Notes: generated from the letters alone by a model not told the origin. A stretch of DNA of 64,000 bases from Rhodotorula mucilaginosa (GCA_034406715.1 CP137864.1:1426001-1490000), one strand, 5' to 3'; numbered from the stretch's first letter, positions 12,072 to 24,286 are shown. Numbers and translations: made by a program.

Positions 12072-14112
12072 ATGCAGGCCAGCGTACAGTCAGACAGCGA
12101 CACGGGAGCCTCGTTCTCAAACCTCCCGCCCGAACTGCAGCTCCGCATCCTGAGCGAGTGCGACCCGCTCTCACTCGTCCGCATCTCGGCGACCAGTCAC
12201 GCCGCCCTCGCCATCGCCCGCGCAGACTCGCTCTGGAGGAACATCTCGCTCGAGTTGATCACCGCTCATCGCTTCCCAGACCAGTACGCCGGAGATCGCG
12301 GCACTCCGGCGGCGGAAGAGGGCACCTCCAGGACCTGGTACTCTCTCGCCGCTTTTTTGCTCCACAACGCCCACCACTTGGGCTACTTTGCCTCGTCCCA
12401 ACCCTTCACGTGAGCCACCCGCCACCTCGGCCCCGTGACGAGATCCCGCATGCTCACCCCCACCGCTCGCCCGCGCCAGATCTCGCATCATCCGCGTCGG
12501 CATCGTCGGACCCCCTCCTGCCCAAGTGCAACCCGACGCCCCTCCACCGAGGTACACCATCCGAGCCGCCCAACTCGTCCCCCGGAACGCGCTCGCCAAC
12601 GCGCTCGCGCCCCCTTCGCCGCCGCAGCAGCTCCTCCCGTTCGGAGCGATCCAGCACGCGCTCGAACCCGGATCCTGGCTCGTCTCGCCCCGCGCAAACC
12701 CTTCGCACCCGTACGCCGGCTACTCGGTCGATTTCCTCGAACCGGCTTATAGCTTCGACGCCGACATGTTTGACATCCTCCCCGAACCCGAACTCGGCGC
12801 GTGTTTGCCGCGCGGAAACTCGCACACGAGAGAAGCCATCGCCGCCGCCGCTCTCGGTCCCGCGTACGAACAGCATACGGCTACCGCGCCCGGCTCGTCG
12901 TCGTCGTCATCATCATCGACGCCACGACTCCGACTCGCGCTCGAACCGGTCTCGCAAGCCGTCTCGCCGTCTTCGCCCTCGACGTCGCGGCTCGACCCGG
13001 ACCCGACTTCGCAGTCCGAGACGAACCCGGACCCGATGGAACGCCTCGAACTGAACCGCGAAGCCCTCTTTGCCCTCTTCAGCGGTCGCTTACCGCGCCG
13101 CCCATGGCCGACCGCGCAACTCGTCGGCCTCGACTGGATCAACTCGGCCGAGTTGCCCTACTTGCGCGCGGGCCGGACCGACCCCGCTCGGTACGTGTTC
13201 CGGCAGAGCGCGAGCGGCGGCGCCTTTCGCGGCCTCGAAGAATGGGTCACGGAGCGCAAGGGCGGCCAGCGACCGCTGGCGAGGATTGTCGAACCCGATT
13301 TTGCCGCGGCGGCGGCGGCGGCGGCGGCGAGACGTGGTGCAGTCGTCGACGATCGAGCGTACGTGACGGGGTTCCGCTTGCGTGCCAAGCGTAGGTCGAC
13401 CAGCCCGGTCATGGGCGCGGGGCAAGCCGCGGGAGGAGATCAAGCTCCAGCCTTGGGAAGGAGCGAGTATTCACGTCGCCGCGGGGTGGGTCCGAACGGC
13501 GGCATGGCCGTCCTGTGGCAAGGGCGTGAACGGGACCCGGACGAGGACCGGCCGCCACCGATCACGACAATTCTGCGCGCGGGCGACGGCGACGGCGGTG
13601 GCGGCGGCGCTGGTGATGCCCCGGGTGGGTTTGTACTGCGCGTGCCGGGCTCGCCGCCTGAAGCAGCATCATCACCACCGGCGGACTCCACCAACAACGA
13701 CGACAACGAGGGACCGTCGCCCGAGCTCCTCGCCGACTCGGAGGTGGTCGACTCGACTCCTGCCGAGGGGTTCTTCCCGATCAAACCACCCGCCGGACCG
13801 CTCTCGTGGACGACCAACCACGATCGGAATTGGGACCACACCGCCGCGACAGACGAGCACGGTCACCTCCTCGCGCACTCGCTCGAGGGCTATTGGATCG
13901 GACCGTATTCGTCGCACGGGCTCGAGATCCTCAACTTGACGACCGGACTTGCCGAGTTTCCGGCGAGTGCGATCGACGGTAGTAGCAGCAGCGACGACGA
14001 CGACAGCAGTGATAGTGAGGATGGGCGGAGAGTGGCGTACCGAAGGGTTATTACCGCGACCAAAGTTACGGGGGATCCGAACGTTCCCTCCGGCCAGGTG
14101 CGGCCGTTCTAA
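12072..14112 (+). CDS. F-box protein
   Basis: Two exons, 12072-12409 and 12480-14112, give about 656 residues. Residues 14-60 form an F-box: SFSNLPPELQLRILSECDPL followed by SLVRISATSHAALAIARADS and LWRNI. This motif binds SKP1 in SCF ubiquitin ligases. The rest has no recognisable repeats (no WD40 or LRR). It holds globular pieces (YTIRAAQLVPRNALANAL, PHPYAGYSVDFLEPAY-like, WIGPYSSHGLEILNL) separated by Ser, Ala and Gly runs and an acidic Ser/Asp tract near the end. WIGPYSSHGLEI resembles the substrate-side domain of Fbxo31-like proteins, but I am not certain. The substrate is unknown. Confidence 0.85.
13303..13330 (+). repeat. GCG triplet run (poly-Ala)
   Basis: A GCGGCGGCG-type run inside the F-box gene encodes eight or more consecutive alanines. 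It is coding low complexity and could vary in length between strains. Confidence 0.6.
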
Positions 14113-14218
14113 CCCCCTTTCTGGCATGCGCACGCTTTCTGACGAAACTGACCTCGGGAGAGCGAATCGAAATGCTGTTGTCCAGACCTCCTGGATCGCG
14201 ATCCTCCCCGCAGCGGCC

Positions 14219-14569
14219 ATGTCAACCCATCTTGCCAACCTCGCCGACGGCCCCGTCCCTTCCGTCGAAGCCGACAAGTTTCACCTCTTGTCGTCTCTCG
14301 ATCCGTCTTCAGCGGCTTACCAGAGCCTGAACAACGGCGCCGGACCGGATTGGACGGAAAGCTGCGTGAGGGCGTATGGCCGGATCGCCTTGACAGGGTA
14401 CACGAGTCCGAGTTACTCGCCGGCAGAGGTTCGCTTCTTGCGCCGCGAGACTCGGCTCTGCAATCCGGACCGGCTGGAGGAACAACGCACCGTCGAGACG
14501 ATCGAGGAGATTCATGTCCGCTGGTTGGAGATGCACAAGGTGACCGTCTTTAAGCGCATGCGGATCTGA
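14219..14569 (+). CDS. small conserved-looking hypothetical protein
   Basis: An ATG at 14219 opens 116 residues starting MSTHLANLADGPVPSVEADK and ending FKRMRI. The composition looks like a folded helical protein (RTVETIEEIHVRWLEMHKVT) rather than a chance frame. It sits just after the F-box stop and before the convergent YRB2-like gene, with no overlap from either. It has no membrane helix and no known motif that I recognise. An upstream exon is possible, because the frame is open back into the F-box gene. The function is unknown. Confidence 0.5.
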   Translation: MSTHLANLADGPVPSVEADKFHLLSSLDPSSAAYQSLNNGAGPDWTESCVRAYGRIALTGYTSPSYSPAEVRFLRRETRLCNPDRLEEQRTVETIEEIHVRWLEMHKVTVFKRMRI

Positions 14570-14779
14570 ACAAAGTCAGCAAACGTCGAGCGCATGCTTG
14601 TATGGTAGGGTTGAAGATTGCAAGTGTTTGGACACTAGAAGGAACAGGAGGGGACAGACGCGAGAGAGACGACGACGATTCGGGCACGTAAAGAAAGGAA
14701 AGGAAAGAAGAGACGGTTGTATAGCGTGACGGAGCCAGCTTGGGAGCGGCCGGGCTCGGTCAAAATCGAAGGAAATAGT

Positions 14780-16982
14780 CTAGAGAGTCGCGACCTTGTC
14801 GCGGACAGCTTGAACGAGACTCTCAGCCAGGGTCGGGTTGCCAGTCTAAGGTAAAACGCCCATCAGCTCGCCGACACTGAGGGGATGGAGACGCGCAACG
14901 AAAACTCACCCGCAGCATATAAGAGATGGGATTGCCGCCTTCGATGACGGTGAAGCGGACGTATTTCTCGTTGCTGACCGCAATCGAAAACTCGTGGAAC
15001 AGCGGCGCGTTGAGCAGCAAGCGGTGCGTGGCGTCCGCGCGCATCACTGCGACACATCTCGTATGTCAGCTTCGGCAGGATCGTGAGCGGTGACGAGGGC
15101 GCGGTCGACTCACCCAACCGAGCAGTGTGCTTGTCCCCCTTGGCGACGGTCTGGTTCAGCCTGAGCGGTCCGGTCCCCCTCTCGGCCCACTGCCCCTCGC
15201 TCATCGCATACAACTTGCACTTGACCTGGTGCACCGTCTCTTCTTGCTCCTCGCCCGTGACGAGCTCCTTCTTCTCGGTAAAGACGGGCTTGGACGCGTC
15301 GCGCTCTTCCGGTTCGCCGACTTTGCGCCCTTCGTGGTTGTTGCCACTCGCGGCCGTCGCGGCCGTCGTCGGTGCGGGCGAAGCGGACCCTGCCTGTTGG
15401 CCGCCTTCCGAGTCTGTCGCAGCGGGAAGGCTCGAGAAAGCCGAAGGAGCTGCCGAAAAGGCGCTGAAAGCGGAAGAACCCGGCGCCGTTTTGGTTGCCG
15501 CGGCGAACCCGCTCGTGGAAGCGAAAGAGGAGAACGGCGAAGCCGAGGCGAGGTTCGTGGTCGGGGCCGCTTTGGTGAACGGTGTCGAGGATGCCGGGCT
15601 GGAAGACTCGGCGGCGGGCTGTTGGCTCGCAGACGCGGGAACCGCAGCGAGGGGAACGTTGGAGGCAGAGAAGGTCGACGCCGAGAAGCTCGATTTGGCT
15701 TTCGGCTTCTGCGCTTCTGCGGCCGGCTTGGCCGCCGAGACAGACCCGAGAGGAGATGCGTTCGAAGCAAAGGCGGAGAAGGGAGAAGCGCCGGAGGAGT
15801 AACTGGCGAAAGTCTGCAAACCGCGAACAAGAGAGTCGAACATGGGGCAGTCAGTATCGCCTCCATAAGTGTGCAGTCTGTGGGCGAACAGGTCTCACCG
15901 GATGAGCAGCCGCCGGCTTTGGAGTCGGAGCTGGCGTCGGTTCGGGGGCAGCCTTGGCTGCTTCCGCGACCTCGTCCGCCGTGTCGGCGATCCGCTCATC
16001 CGCTGTCTGGACTTTTGCGGCGGATTCCGCAACTTCGGCAGCCGTGTCTGCCCGTTCCTTCGACTCTCCAGCCCCGATTCCGTCCTCCTTGTCCTTTTCG
16101 ACTTGCTCGTCCTGCTGGTCGACCTGTTGCGCGGACGAGCCGACCTCTGCCGCGACTTCTGCGATCTCGACGTCCTTGTCCTCCTTGGCGATTTGTTCGT
16201 CTCCGAGCTTGGCCGCCGAGGTCGAGACTTCAGCCGCGACGTCGGCAATCTCGACGTCTCCCGTCGTCGTCTCTGCGGTCTCGCCTTCGTCCCCAGGCGG
16301 CTTCATGGCCGCGACTCGCTCGCGCAGCTTTTTCGTGTCCTTGCCCTCGGTCACAGGAGCTTGCTGGCTAGACGTAGCGGTCACTGCCTTGTTTGGAGTC
16401 GAAGGGCGTGAGGTCGATGCGATGGGAGGTGGGGAACCAGGTCGCTCGGGGTCGGATCCAACATCGTCCTCGCCTTCAACGCGTCTGCGCAGAGGAGGAT
16501 AGATACTTGTCAGAAGGTCTTCGGCCGGGCACACATTTCCGCCCGGCCGTAGAATGAAGAAGGGACAGGCCGGGCAGGAGAAATGAACGGTTTGAGAGGC
16601 CAGAGACCGTCGTACCCTTTCTTTGCGAGCGGAGTAAAGTTGCTGAGCGTTCGGCCGTCGTCACCTTCACCCTGTTCGCATTCGGACCAGGTATCAGTCA
16701 CAATTCTGCGTGCTCTGCTCGCCGAGATCGAGGCGGAGGTTGGACGATGAGGAGCACTCACCTTTGGAGTACTCGGATCGACGGCAGCGCGAGGACGCTT
16801 ATGGCGAGTGCGCTCTGCTTGGGGAGAGCGGCAAGTCAGCTCGAACTCTCGCCCTCTCACTGCAGTGGACAAGAGTGCGCACCGTTGGTTGACGAGCCGC
16901 CGACGTCGGAAGGCGCCGCCTCGCTCGTCACCTCGGGCGACTGGTCGGCTGTAGGAGCTTCTGTAGGCTTTGCTGAGCTCAT
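14780..16982 (-). CDS. YRB2: Ran-binding domain protein (YRB2/RanBP3-like)
   Basis: Seven exons join in phase from MSSAKPTEAPTADQSPEVTS to LVQAVRDKVATL. The N-terminal half is disordered and acidic: a basic RTRHKRPRAAVD (nuclear localisation signal), LSNFTPLAKKG, then Glu/Ala-rich blocks (EIADVAAEVSTSAAK, repeated twice more in varied form). The middle is Ser/Ala/Phe-rich with nucleoporin-like SAF and PFSAF motifs. The C-terminus is a RanBD1 domain: VHQVKCKLYAMSEGQWAERG, TGPLRLN and LLLNAPLF, then EFSIAVSNEKYVRFTVIEGG. Yeast Yrb2 and human RanBP3 use this domain to bind Ran-GTP and assist Crm1 export. The layout fits that role better than Nup2 or Yrb1. Confidence 0.85.
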
Positions 16983-17234
16983 CCTGGCTGCCTTGGGAGC
17001 TTCAGAGAGCACCGGGAAGCCAGAGACGCGGTGCGAGAACAGCGTCGGAAGCAAACGCCGCTTCGCCTCAACCGGCCCGCAACTTCAGGTCTCTCGGATG
17101 CAGGGGGAGGTCAAGATCACGCTGACAATGCATACGACAAGAGTACATAATGAGAGAGTTTAAGATCAGGGAAAAATGAACGAAGACCCCGGAAAAACCA
17201 AGTTCAGCAACTCGCTGGAGGCCACGAGCCAAGA

Positions 17235-19828
17235 TTACGCCTCGAAAAAGGACAAGTCGTCCCTCGACAGAGGACCCGAGGAAGGCGCTCGTTGGGCGTT
17301 CGGAGTCGCCGAAGGTGTTAGGGGTTTGCCGCTTTGCGACAGAGTGGGAGACGGCGCGAGCGGAGAGGATGACATGCCTCGCGGCAGGGGCAAGGGCAGA
17401 GGCGGGGGCAATGCCGGCTTCGAAGTCGGAGCGGACAGAGTCGTCGGCGATGGCAACGCCGAGGATGGTGAAGAACCACCGCCGGCAGGCGGAGGAGGGG
17501 GCGCGAGGATGTTCAACCCCCGCGCAGAGTTCCCCGCGACGGGCTGCGAGGGAGGAGGTGGAGGTGGCAGCGGCAAGATCGGAGTGGTCGGCCGTGCGCT
17601 CGTCGCGCTACCGATTGACGAGGCAGGAGACGCGGTCGAGTTGCGCGCAGGGGGCGAGATGGTCATGCGTGGTGCCGGAGCCGCAACGCGTGCTTTCGCT
17701 GCCCTTGCCGCAGCTGACAAGGGAGGGTGGGCAGCCGGAGCCGTCGTCGGAGCCAACCGTGTCGCGACTTGAGGAGATGGCCTCTGTTGTGTCACCGCCG
17801 CCGTAGATGCGCTCGGTGCGGTCACAGCGTTGAAAAAGTCGTCAAAGTCATCGTCGGGTTGTTGCGGTCCTCCACGAGGCACTGCGGCGTCCATAGAGTA
17901 CGGAGCATTCGCCTGCGGACGGAACGAGGAGACCGCCGTCGGAGCTCGTGGTGGTGAAATCTGAGAGGCGGGTCGAGCCGAAGCAGGTCTCGGAGGCGGC
18001 GACAAGGGCGCGACCGGTCGTCCCGCTGCCCGGGCAGTCGAAGCCGCCCTCGTCGGCGGCGCCGACTTGGGTTTGTTCAGAGCTGGGATGGCCGGAACAG
18101 CACCGAAACTATCGCTGAGCGGGTCGAACGGATCAAACGCCGTGGAGGAGCCGGCACCTTGCCGGACTGGGGGGCGACTCGGAGCTGCTGACAGGGCGCC
18201 GATCAAACCGCCAAAGTCGTCCTCGGGCGGGGCCTGGGGGACCTGCGCCGCTGAGGCTTTCGACCGCGAGCCGAAGAGTCCCGACCGAACAGGCGGAGGG
18301 CGGAAGTCGTCGTCCTCGTGGTACCCTGTCGCCGACGTCCGCGACGCGCCGAGACCGCCATTGGCCAACACGTCGAGATCATCAGGCCGGATCGAACCTG
18401 AAGCAATTTCGGCGCTCGCTCGCGGTGAGGTGGCCTTGTCGCTACTGTCGTCGTCGTCCGGATTGCTGGACGGCGCGCGTTTCAGTCGACTGAAGAAGCG
18501 ACCGATCGCAGACGGCTGCGCCGGTTCTTCCGCTGAGGCGCGACCAGACCCGCCCATCTCGACTTCCTCGACTCCGAGCGTGTACGGGTCCTCCTCCTTC
18601 GTCTCGACGGGTTTCTTCGTTGCCGGTGTTGGCTCATCTGCCGGCTTGGCCTTGCGGCCGAACCAGGACGACTTGGCTGCAGCCGGCTTCGCATCGCCGT
18701 CGTGCGCCTGCGCAACAGCGTCCGATGCCGACTGGGCGAGTTGTCCTGCAGTCCGCGACGCCGCATCGGCGACGTCTTTGGCGACTTCGGTTGATTTGAC
18801 AGCAGTGTCTTCAGCTCCCTTGCGGAATCTGCCTAGAATCGACGACAAACCGCCTGCTGGGCGAGACCCTTCTGCTGATGATCGTGCCGGTCTGCACAAG
18901 TACCGAGGAATTTAGTCATGGTCGTGTCGCCGACCAAGCGCAACGCAGAAAGCAATCCTGCGGCTTACGCTGCATCTGCCCCCGCTGCTCCTGAAGCTTC
19001 TTCACCCTCTGCCTTTTCCGGTTCAGGCTCATCTCCTCGCTCCTGAGCTCGCGCTTCTGCCTCGGCGCGCATTCGCTCCTCCCACCCCTGCGAGCTGCCC
19101 CACGCGTCTCCGCCTCCCTCTGCCGCCTTTTTCAACTCGACACTTTCTCGTCTCGGTTTCGCCGACGCGAACACTTCCTCCACGGTAGGCAGTGGCGGAG
19201 GTGGAGGCTCGGTGTCGAAATCGTCGTTCTCTTCCGGAGACCAGCCTGCAGCGTTCTCGTCCGCGGTCGGGGAAGGGGGCGAAGCGAGACGTAGAGACGA
19301 GATGGGCGGCAAGTCAGGGGAAGCACCGCCCCATCCGCGGTCGTCGCTCTCTTTCTCCTCCTCATGAGAGGGTGTCTCTGTCTCGTCCGCCTGCCCATAT
19401 AATTCGGAGGAGCGAGTCTCGAGGGGAAAGTCATCGGTCGAGTGGAGCGGCGGCGAGGCGGAGGTGCCGTATTCTCGCGTCTCTTCTTCAGACCTTCGGA
19501 CGCCTGTCAGACCGCCGTACGAAAGTGCCGAATCGTCCTGCGTCGGCCATGCCTCGCTGTGACTCGCTATCGCCGATGCAAACGACGGGAGGGGCGGATC
19601 CTCTGCAGGCGGAACGTAGCCTCCCGAGTCTGAAAAGCTGGTGGTCGCCGTCGACGCCGGTACGTATGCGCTGCTGCCTCCGCCCCAAGCGTCATCTTCG
19701 CCTTCCCACGTCGGCGTAGACAGTGCGAATGAAGATGTCGGAGGCGAGATACTGATCTTTGGTGAAGGTGGTCGTGGCAGCGACATGGCCAGGGAATCGT
19801 CCGGTGCGCCCCATGGTGACTCCTCCAT
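17235..19828 (-). CDS. disordered protein rich in adaptor-binding (acidic-Phe) motifs
   Basis: Exons 18969-19828 and 17235-18891 give 838 residues. It starts MEESPWGAPDDS and ends DDLSFFEA. I recognise no folded domain except a short helical stretch (LSSILGRFRKGAEDTAVKST). The protein is full of short acidic aromatic motifs: EDDFGGL, FDPFDPLSDSFG, DDDFDDFF, DDFDTE, EDDAWGG, GDAWGSS, LSFFEA. Such DPF, DDF and DxW motifs are known ligands of clathrin-adaptor ear domains and coat proteins. Long Pro/Ala/Ser runs separate them. I infer an accessory factor of endocytosis or trans-Golgi sorting, but homology was not shown. The 3' end is close to the promoter of the YRB2-like gene. Confidence 0.75.
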
Positions 19829-20047
19829 AGTCACAGCACAGACCAGCGTCGCCACCGACGCTTGCGGCTAGATCGTGGAATGAGCAGGACGCGAACAACA
19901 GAATGTTGCCACTTCCGTGCGGAGATGTATCGTATAGCAAAGAAACGATTTGCAATCCATCTAAGATGACATGCTGGAACAAAGAGGCGGGAATACGTGG
20001 GAGGAACATTAGAGAACAATTATATGCGGTATCAAGGATCCGGGAAT

Positions 20048-22296
20048 CTATCGCTCTATCGCACACCGGAGCGCTTCGACCAGTCGCTCCGTCTCTTCCG
20101 CCGTGTTGTAGTAGAACAAGAAGCCACCTCCGTCGCGAAGCCGAAGTTTGAACGAATGCGGTACGAGGGCCTCCTCCGGGTTGGTGGTCAAGCGGCTGAT
20201 GTCGTCGACTGGGATCGTGATCAAGATGTCGTCTGGTTCCTGCCGGGGAGATATAGGTTCAGCAGGTCGACTTCGGCTGTGGTCTTGACTGGTCAGTGGA
20301 CCCACTGTTTCGCTCTTGTAAAGATTCAACTGCGTCTTCGTGAGCTCGAAGAAACGGCGCTTCCAGAGCTGCATCCACGCGGTGCTAAAGGTGAGCGTCG
20401 AGTCCAGTAGAGGAGAGATACGCACAGGCTCACCACAGAGTCATTTGCTTGTACGTTCACCGATCCACACAGCATCATCTCGCCTGCGTCGCGCGCGGCC
20501 AAGAGGCGCGCCTTCCGTTCCTCGAGCTCCTTTCTTCGAGCTTCGGCGCGCCGCTGCTCTCCCTCCTCCTGTGCGAGACGTAGTCGTTCGGCCTCGCGTC
20601 GCTTGTCTCCTATCCGAGCTGCCTCTGCCGCCGCGGCGGCTGCCTCCTCCTCGGCGCGGCGGACCCGCTCCGCCTCTTCTGCTTCTTCTCGTATCCGCGC
20701 TTCTTCGGCGATCCTCTGCCTTTCCGCTTCTGCTGCGAGACGAGCTCCTTCCTCTTCTTCTGCCGATCGTTGCCGCTCCTCGTACTCGGCCTGCTCAGCT
20801 GCCCGTGTTCGCTCGGCAGCTGCAGCTTCGTCCGCCTGTCTCTGCCGGAAGTCTCCTTCTTCGGCGTCGACAGCGGCGGGATCTGAGGGACCTTCGACAT
20901 CTTTGACGCTGGAAGTCGTCTCGAGATCGGACTCGACCGTGCTCGGAGGCGTGAACTCGTTGTCTTCGGCCAGTGGCGGGATCGGCGGAGCCAACACGCT
21001 CTCGCGATTGTGGACCTCGTCCGGTTCGGCTGTCAGCGGACTGTCCGTCGGGTAGACCGAAGCACGGAAGCCGTCTGGCTGCCCCGAAATTCCGAGGCCG
21101 CGCGTCGACACGGCTTGGGAGGCAAAGACTTGCATCGTCGATCGCCGCGACGTAAGCTCATCCTCGCCAATGTCGATCGGCACTTCTTGCAAGGACAGTG
21201 CGATGCTCGAGTCGGAAGGTGAGGAGACCAGCATGGCTGCTGCTGCGCTGTCGAGCACCCCGGGAGGCGAGCTGGTCGACGGCTGTGCAGGCTCAATCTC
21301 CGGTCGCGGTGGCGGATAAGCCGGCGAGACGGGCGGCGAAGGGATGGCCGAGATGGCGAGACCGTGTAGTGGTATGGAATTGGGCGAGAGGTGACTGGAC
21401 ATAGTGCTGGGGGGTGCAGCGGAAGCGGAAAGGTAACCCGCTTCGCCTTTCTGCACGTCTGGTAGGTGTTTGTCAAGGCGGACTGAGCTTGGCCCTGAAG
21501 ACATCCGGGCGGAAATTTCGTCGTCGTGCGGCCGTGCCGAGGGAGGATGTACCAGCGGACCTGCCGCGCGGTGGGATATGTAGGGATGCTGTTTCTCCGC
21601 CTGCTCGAGCGAAGGCCTCGGCGCAAGCGCATGCAGCGACTCGGGCACGGACGGTCTCCGGCCTTCGATAGTGTGAGGCGATTCTACGCGAATTGTCGGC
21701 GAGTTTTGCGGGTGCTGGTGGAAGAGTTTAATGGCGACGAGCGCTGGCTCGAGGTCGATCGGTGCGGCAAAGGTCACGGTCGCATCGTGGCGGGGCAGCA
21801 AACTCGCGACATGTCGAGCCTGTACAAGCGCTCGGGCTGCCCATGTTCATAAAGTCAGCAAGCAGTACGGCGTGCGATAGGAAGGGCTGATTCGAGAGCG
21901 CACCTCGCTTGACACCTGTCAGCTCGTCAGGGATCTGGCTCCAGAAGAGGACGCGACCCTCAACATTCAAGAGACCGTGTAATGACCGTCCCGGCAGCTG
22001 CGATCCAGGAACGCAAGGGTCAGCGCATGCGGCTGTGGTTTGGCGAGTGTTGAAGGACGGCCGACCAGCTTCCGTCGCAACTCTGTGAGTCCGTCTGCGC
22101 CCTGGTCGACGAGTTCGAGTCGATTTGTCGGCGGTGTCTGACCAACGATCAGCCTAGCGGAACGGACGAGGGTCAGCGACTCTCGGAGCGATCGACCGAA
22201 AGGACCTCGCTCGACTCACCAGTTGATGTCGCCGTCCGGGTCCAGCAATGACGCATATGCAGCTCGAATAGCAGGTGTCGAGACGCTCGCAGCCAT
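20048..22296 (-). CDS. ADF-H (coactosin-like) + coiled coil + PH domain protein
   Basis: About six exons. The start MAASVSTPAIRAAYASLLDP leads to GDINWLIVGQTPPTN and ELRRKL, then GLLNVEGRVLFWSQIPDEL and RARALVQARHVASLL: an actin-depolymerising-factor homology domain of the coactosin/drebrin kind (about residues 1-130). A disordered Pro/Ser region follows, then a long Glu/Arg/Ala coiled coil (from about 20880 to 20470 on the minus strand). At the C-terminus is a PH domain: WMQLWKRRFFELTKTQLNLY, then SFKLRLRDGGGFLFYYNTAE. It should bind actin and phosphoinositides and so link actin to membrane. One 66-nt in-frame intron inside the PH domain is probable (GTGGGT...CAG). I know no named yeast protein with this architecture. 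Confidence 0.8.
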
Positions 22297-22659
22297 GGGC
22301 GAGCGCCCCCTTCTCGAGGGGAATCGGAGAGATGAGCGTTAAGCGAGACGTCTTCGCCAGAACCGCGAACGGGGAACCTCGAATCTTGTCTGCAGCTTTA
22401 AAGTGGTCGTACGAGCCGAAGACTCCCTGTGGACGTTTTAGAAATACTTTGGCGACGGTCCGATATGAAAAAGCAGACGCGCATAGATGGCGCTGTCGAA
22501 GAATATCTCGGGCGCTGAGTCGCCACCGTGAGGTTAGCAAGTCGTTAACCAATGCAATGCAGCTCGAGGTGTGCACCCTTCTTTGAGCACGGAGCGCAAG
22601 TATAGCCTGGAGAACTTGTCTTGGTTACAAATTGTGACTCTCTTCTACCGCTCGGACGT
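22297..22659. other. intergenic
   Basis: This is the upstream region of the ADF-H/PH gene and the 3' flank of the enoyl-CoA hydratase gene. I see no gene or repeat. Confidence 0.5.
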
Positions 22660-23853
22660 TTACAACTTTGACTTCGCGACAAGCGCAGGGTCACGCCACA
22701 CGGGGTCGCGTTTCTGCCCGGTCCGTAAAGGTCAACCGGCGAGCTCTGCAACCCGCAGTTGAAGCGCAACAAGAGCCCACTCACCTCGACAAACGCGCGA
22801 AGTCCCTCTTGGATGTTCTCGCCCCGGTAGACGTGCTTGCTCACCTCCGTCTCGAGGGCAGCGTCGACGACAGCCGAGACGCCGAGGCCGTCTTTGTGCA
22901 AGTTGATGTGCTCCTTGGTCGCCCAGACTGCCTCCGGAGAAGCGTCGACGAGCTTGGCGGCCCACCGGAGAGCGGCCGGGAGGACCTCGTTCGTCGGAAC
23001 GACTTCGGTAAAGATGTGAGCGGCGAGGAGGTGGTGCGGGATGGGCTCGCCAGTGAGGAGGTAAGGGGTGAGCTGCGGAGAGCGTCGAACCGCGTTCGGA
23101 ATGCCTCCCACAGCCGCAACGACGCCTGAGCCACGAAATTTCAAGATCAGCAACAGAGCACGCCCGGTTTCGAAACCAAAACAACACACCTCGCTTGACT
23201 TCAGGGAAACCGATCTTGCACCCTTCGCACGCAATGACGATGTCTGTGCGTGCGGGCAGACACGTCAGCATACGAGGCAGAGAGAGTAGCCGCGGTTCGT
23301 CTTCAAGAAGGCTGTTTCTCGAGGCTCACCGGCATTGACCAACGTCTCTCCGCCTCCTCCATAAGCGAATCCGTTCAAGGCACAAATGAAGGGCTTCTTG
23401 GACCGCCGACGGGACAGCGAAGCAAAGCCATTCTTGTTCTTCTTCATGTTCTCATCCGGCGAACTCGACGTGCCAGCCGTCTTTTGCCAGTTCTTGAGGT
23501 CCTGTGAAGGCGAAGGTCTCCTTTTAGCCCAGTTCGAGCTTTGAAGTGAAGGAAAGGACACAGACGACATACCTGACCAGCGCAGAAAGCGCGCCCCGTG
23601 CCCGTGACAATCACGACCCACAGCGAATTCTCGTCCTCGAACCAGTCGAGCATCTGTCGCAGCCAAAGGGATCAGTCGCCTCCCCAAACCTCGCTGCAGA
23701 TGTGCGTAATCTCACCTTGGTAAGGTCTGCTTCGAGATCCGCGGTCATGGCGTTGAGAGCCTCAGGGCGATTGAGGCGAAGGAGCAAGACTTTGGGCGCC
23801 GGAAAGTCGACGACGAGGTGCGCGCCGACTTGAGGGTGCTGTAGGTTGCCCAT
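22660..23853 (-). CDS. enoyl-CoA hydratase/isomerase, peroxisomal (PTS1)
   Basis: Multi-exon crotonase-family gene. It starts MGNLQHPQVGAHLVVDFPAP and has LLRLNRPEALNAMTADLE, the oxyanion-hole motif GTGRAFCAGQDLKNW, and NGFAYGGGGETLVNADIVIA followed by GFPEVKRGVVAAVGG. The Glu of GGGE and the Glu of PEVKRG correspond to the two catalytic glutamates of enoyl-CoA hydratase, so hydratase activity is expected. The final exon reads KRDPVWRDPALVAKSKL; the terminal SKL is a type-1 peroxisomal targeting signal. This points to peroxisomal beta-oxidation or a related acyl-CoA pathway. The last intron places SKL on a short separate exon. Confidence 0.92.
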
Positions 23854-24286
23854 GCTAGCGGTGCGCTGCTGATCCGCGGGCGCAGTGCGAAAGGGAGCAG
23901 GAGCACGAGCGGAGAAAGCCGAAGGGCAGGCAATGTGGGGCTGCGCTCGGCCGGCGACCGAAAGACCCGGAGCGACTCTTGCACGGCTTCATCTTGCGGG
24001 CTGGTGTGTGCATGTTCAAAGGTCGGATTCGGACGCAGGTGAGTACTATAGACATCGACATACAGGCGGATCAGCGAACCGTCTCGTCCGGTTCGGTCAA
24101 CGTGCGAGCGGGCGCCGCGCGCACCCTAGAGTGTCCAAAAAGGCCTCTCTCATGCGCTGGAACCTCTCGTCGGAGGGCAGGGGTTTCAACAGGTAGAGCG
24201 TCCTGTGGAGGAGATGATGTAAAATGCTTGCGTATTGATGATGACATGTACATGGTACGAAATGTGAGAGAGGGGCGGCGCTCGCC
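23854..24286. other. intergenic
   Basis: Upstream of the enoyl-CoA hydratase gene and downstream of START paralogue A. Nothing recognisable is present. Confidence 0.5.

Noticed and set aside
15127-16371. A 414-residue plus-strand frame
   Set aside because: Antisense of the YRB2-like gene, highly Arg-rich; the minus-strand protein has a recognisable RanBD.
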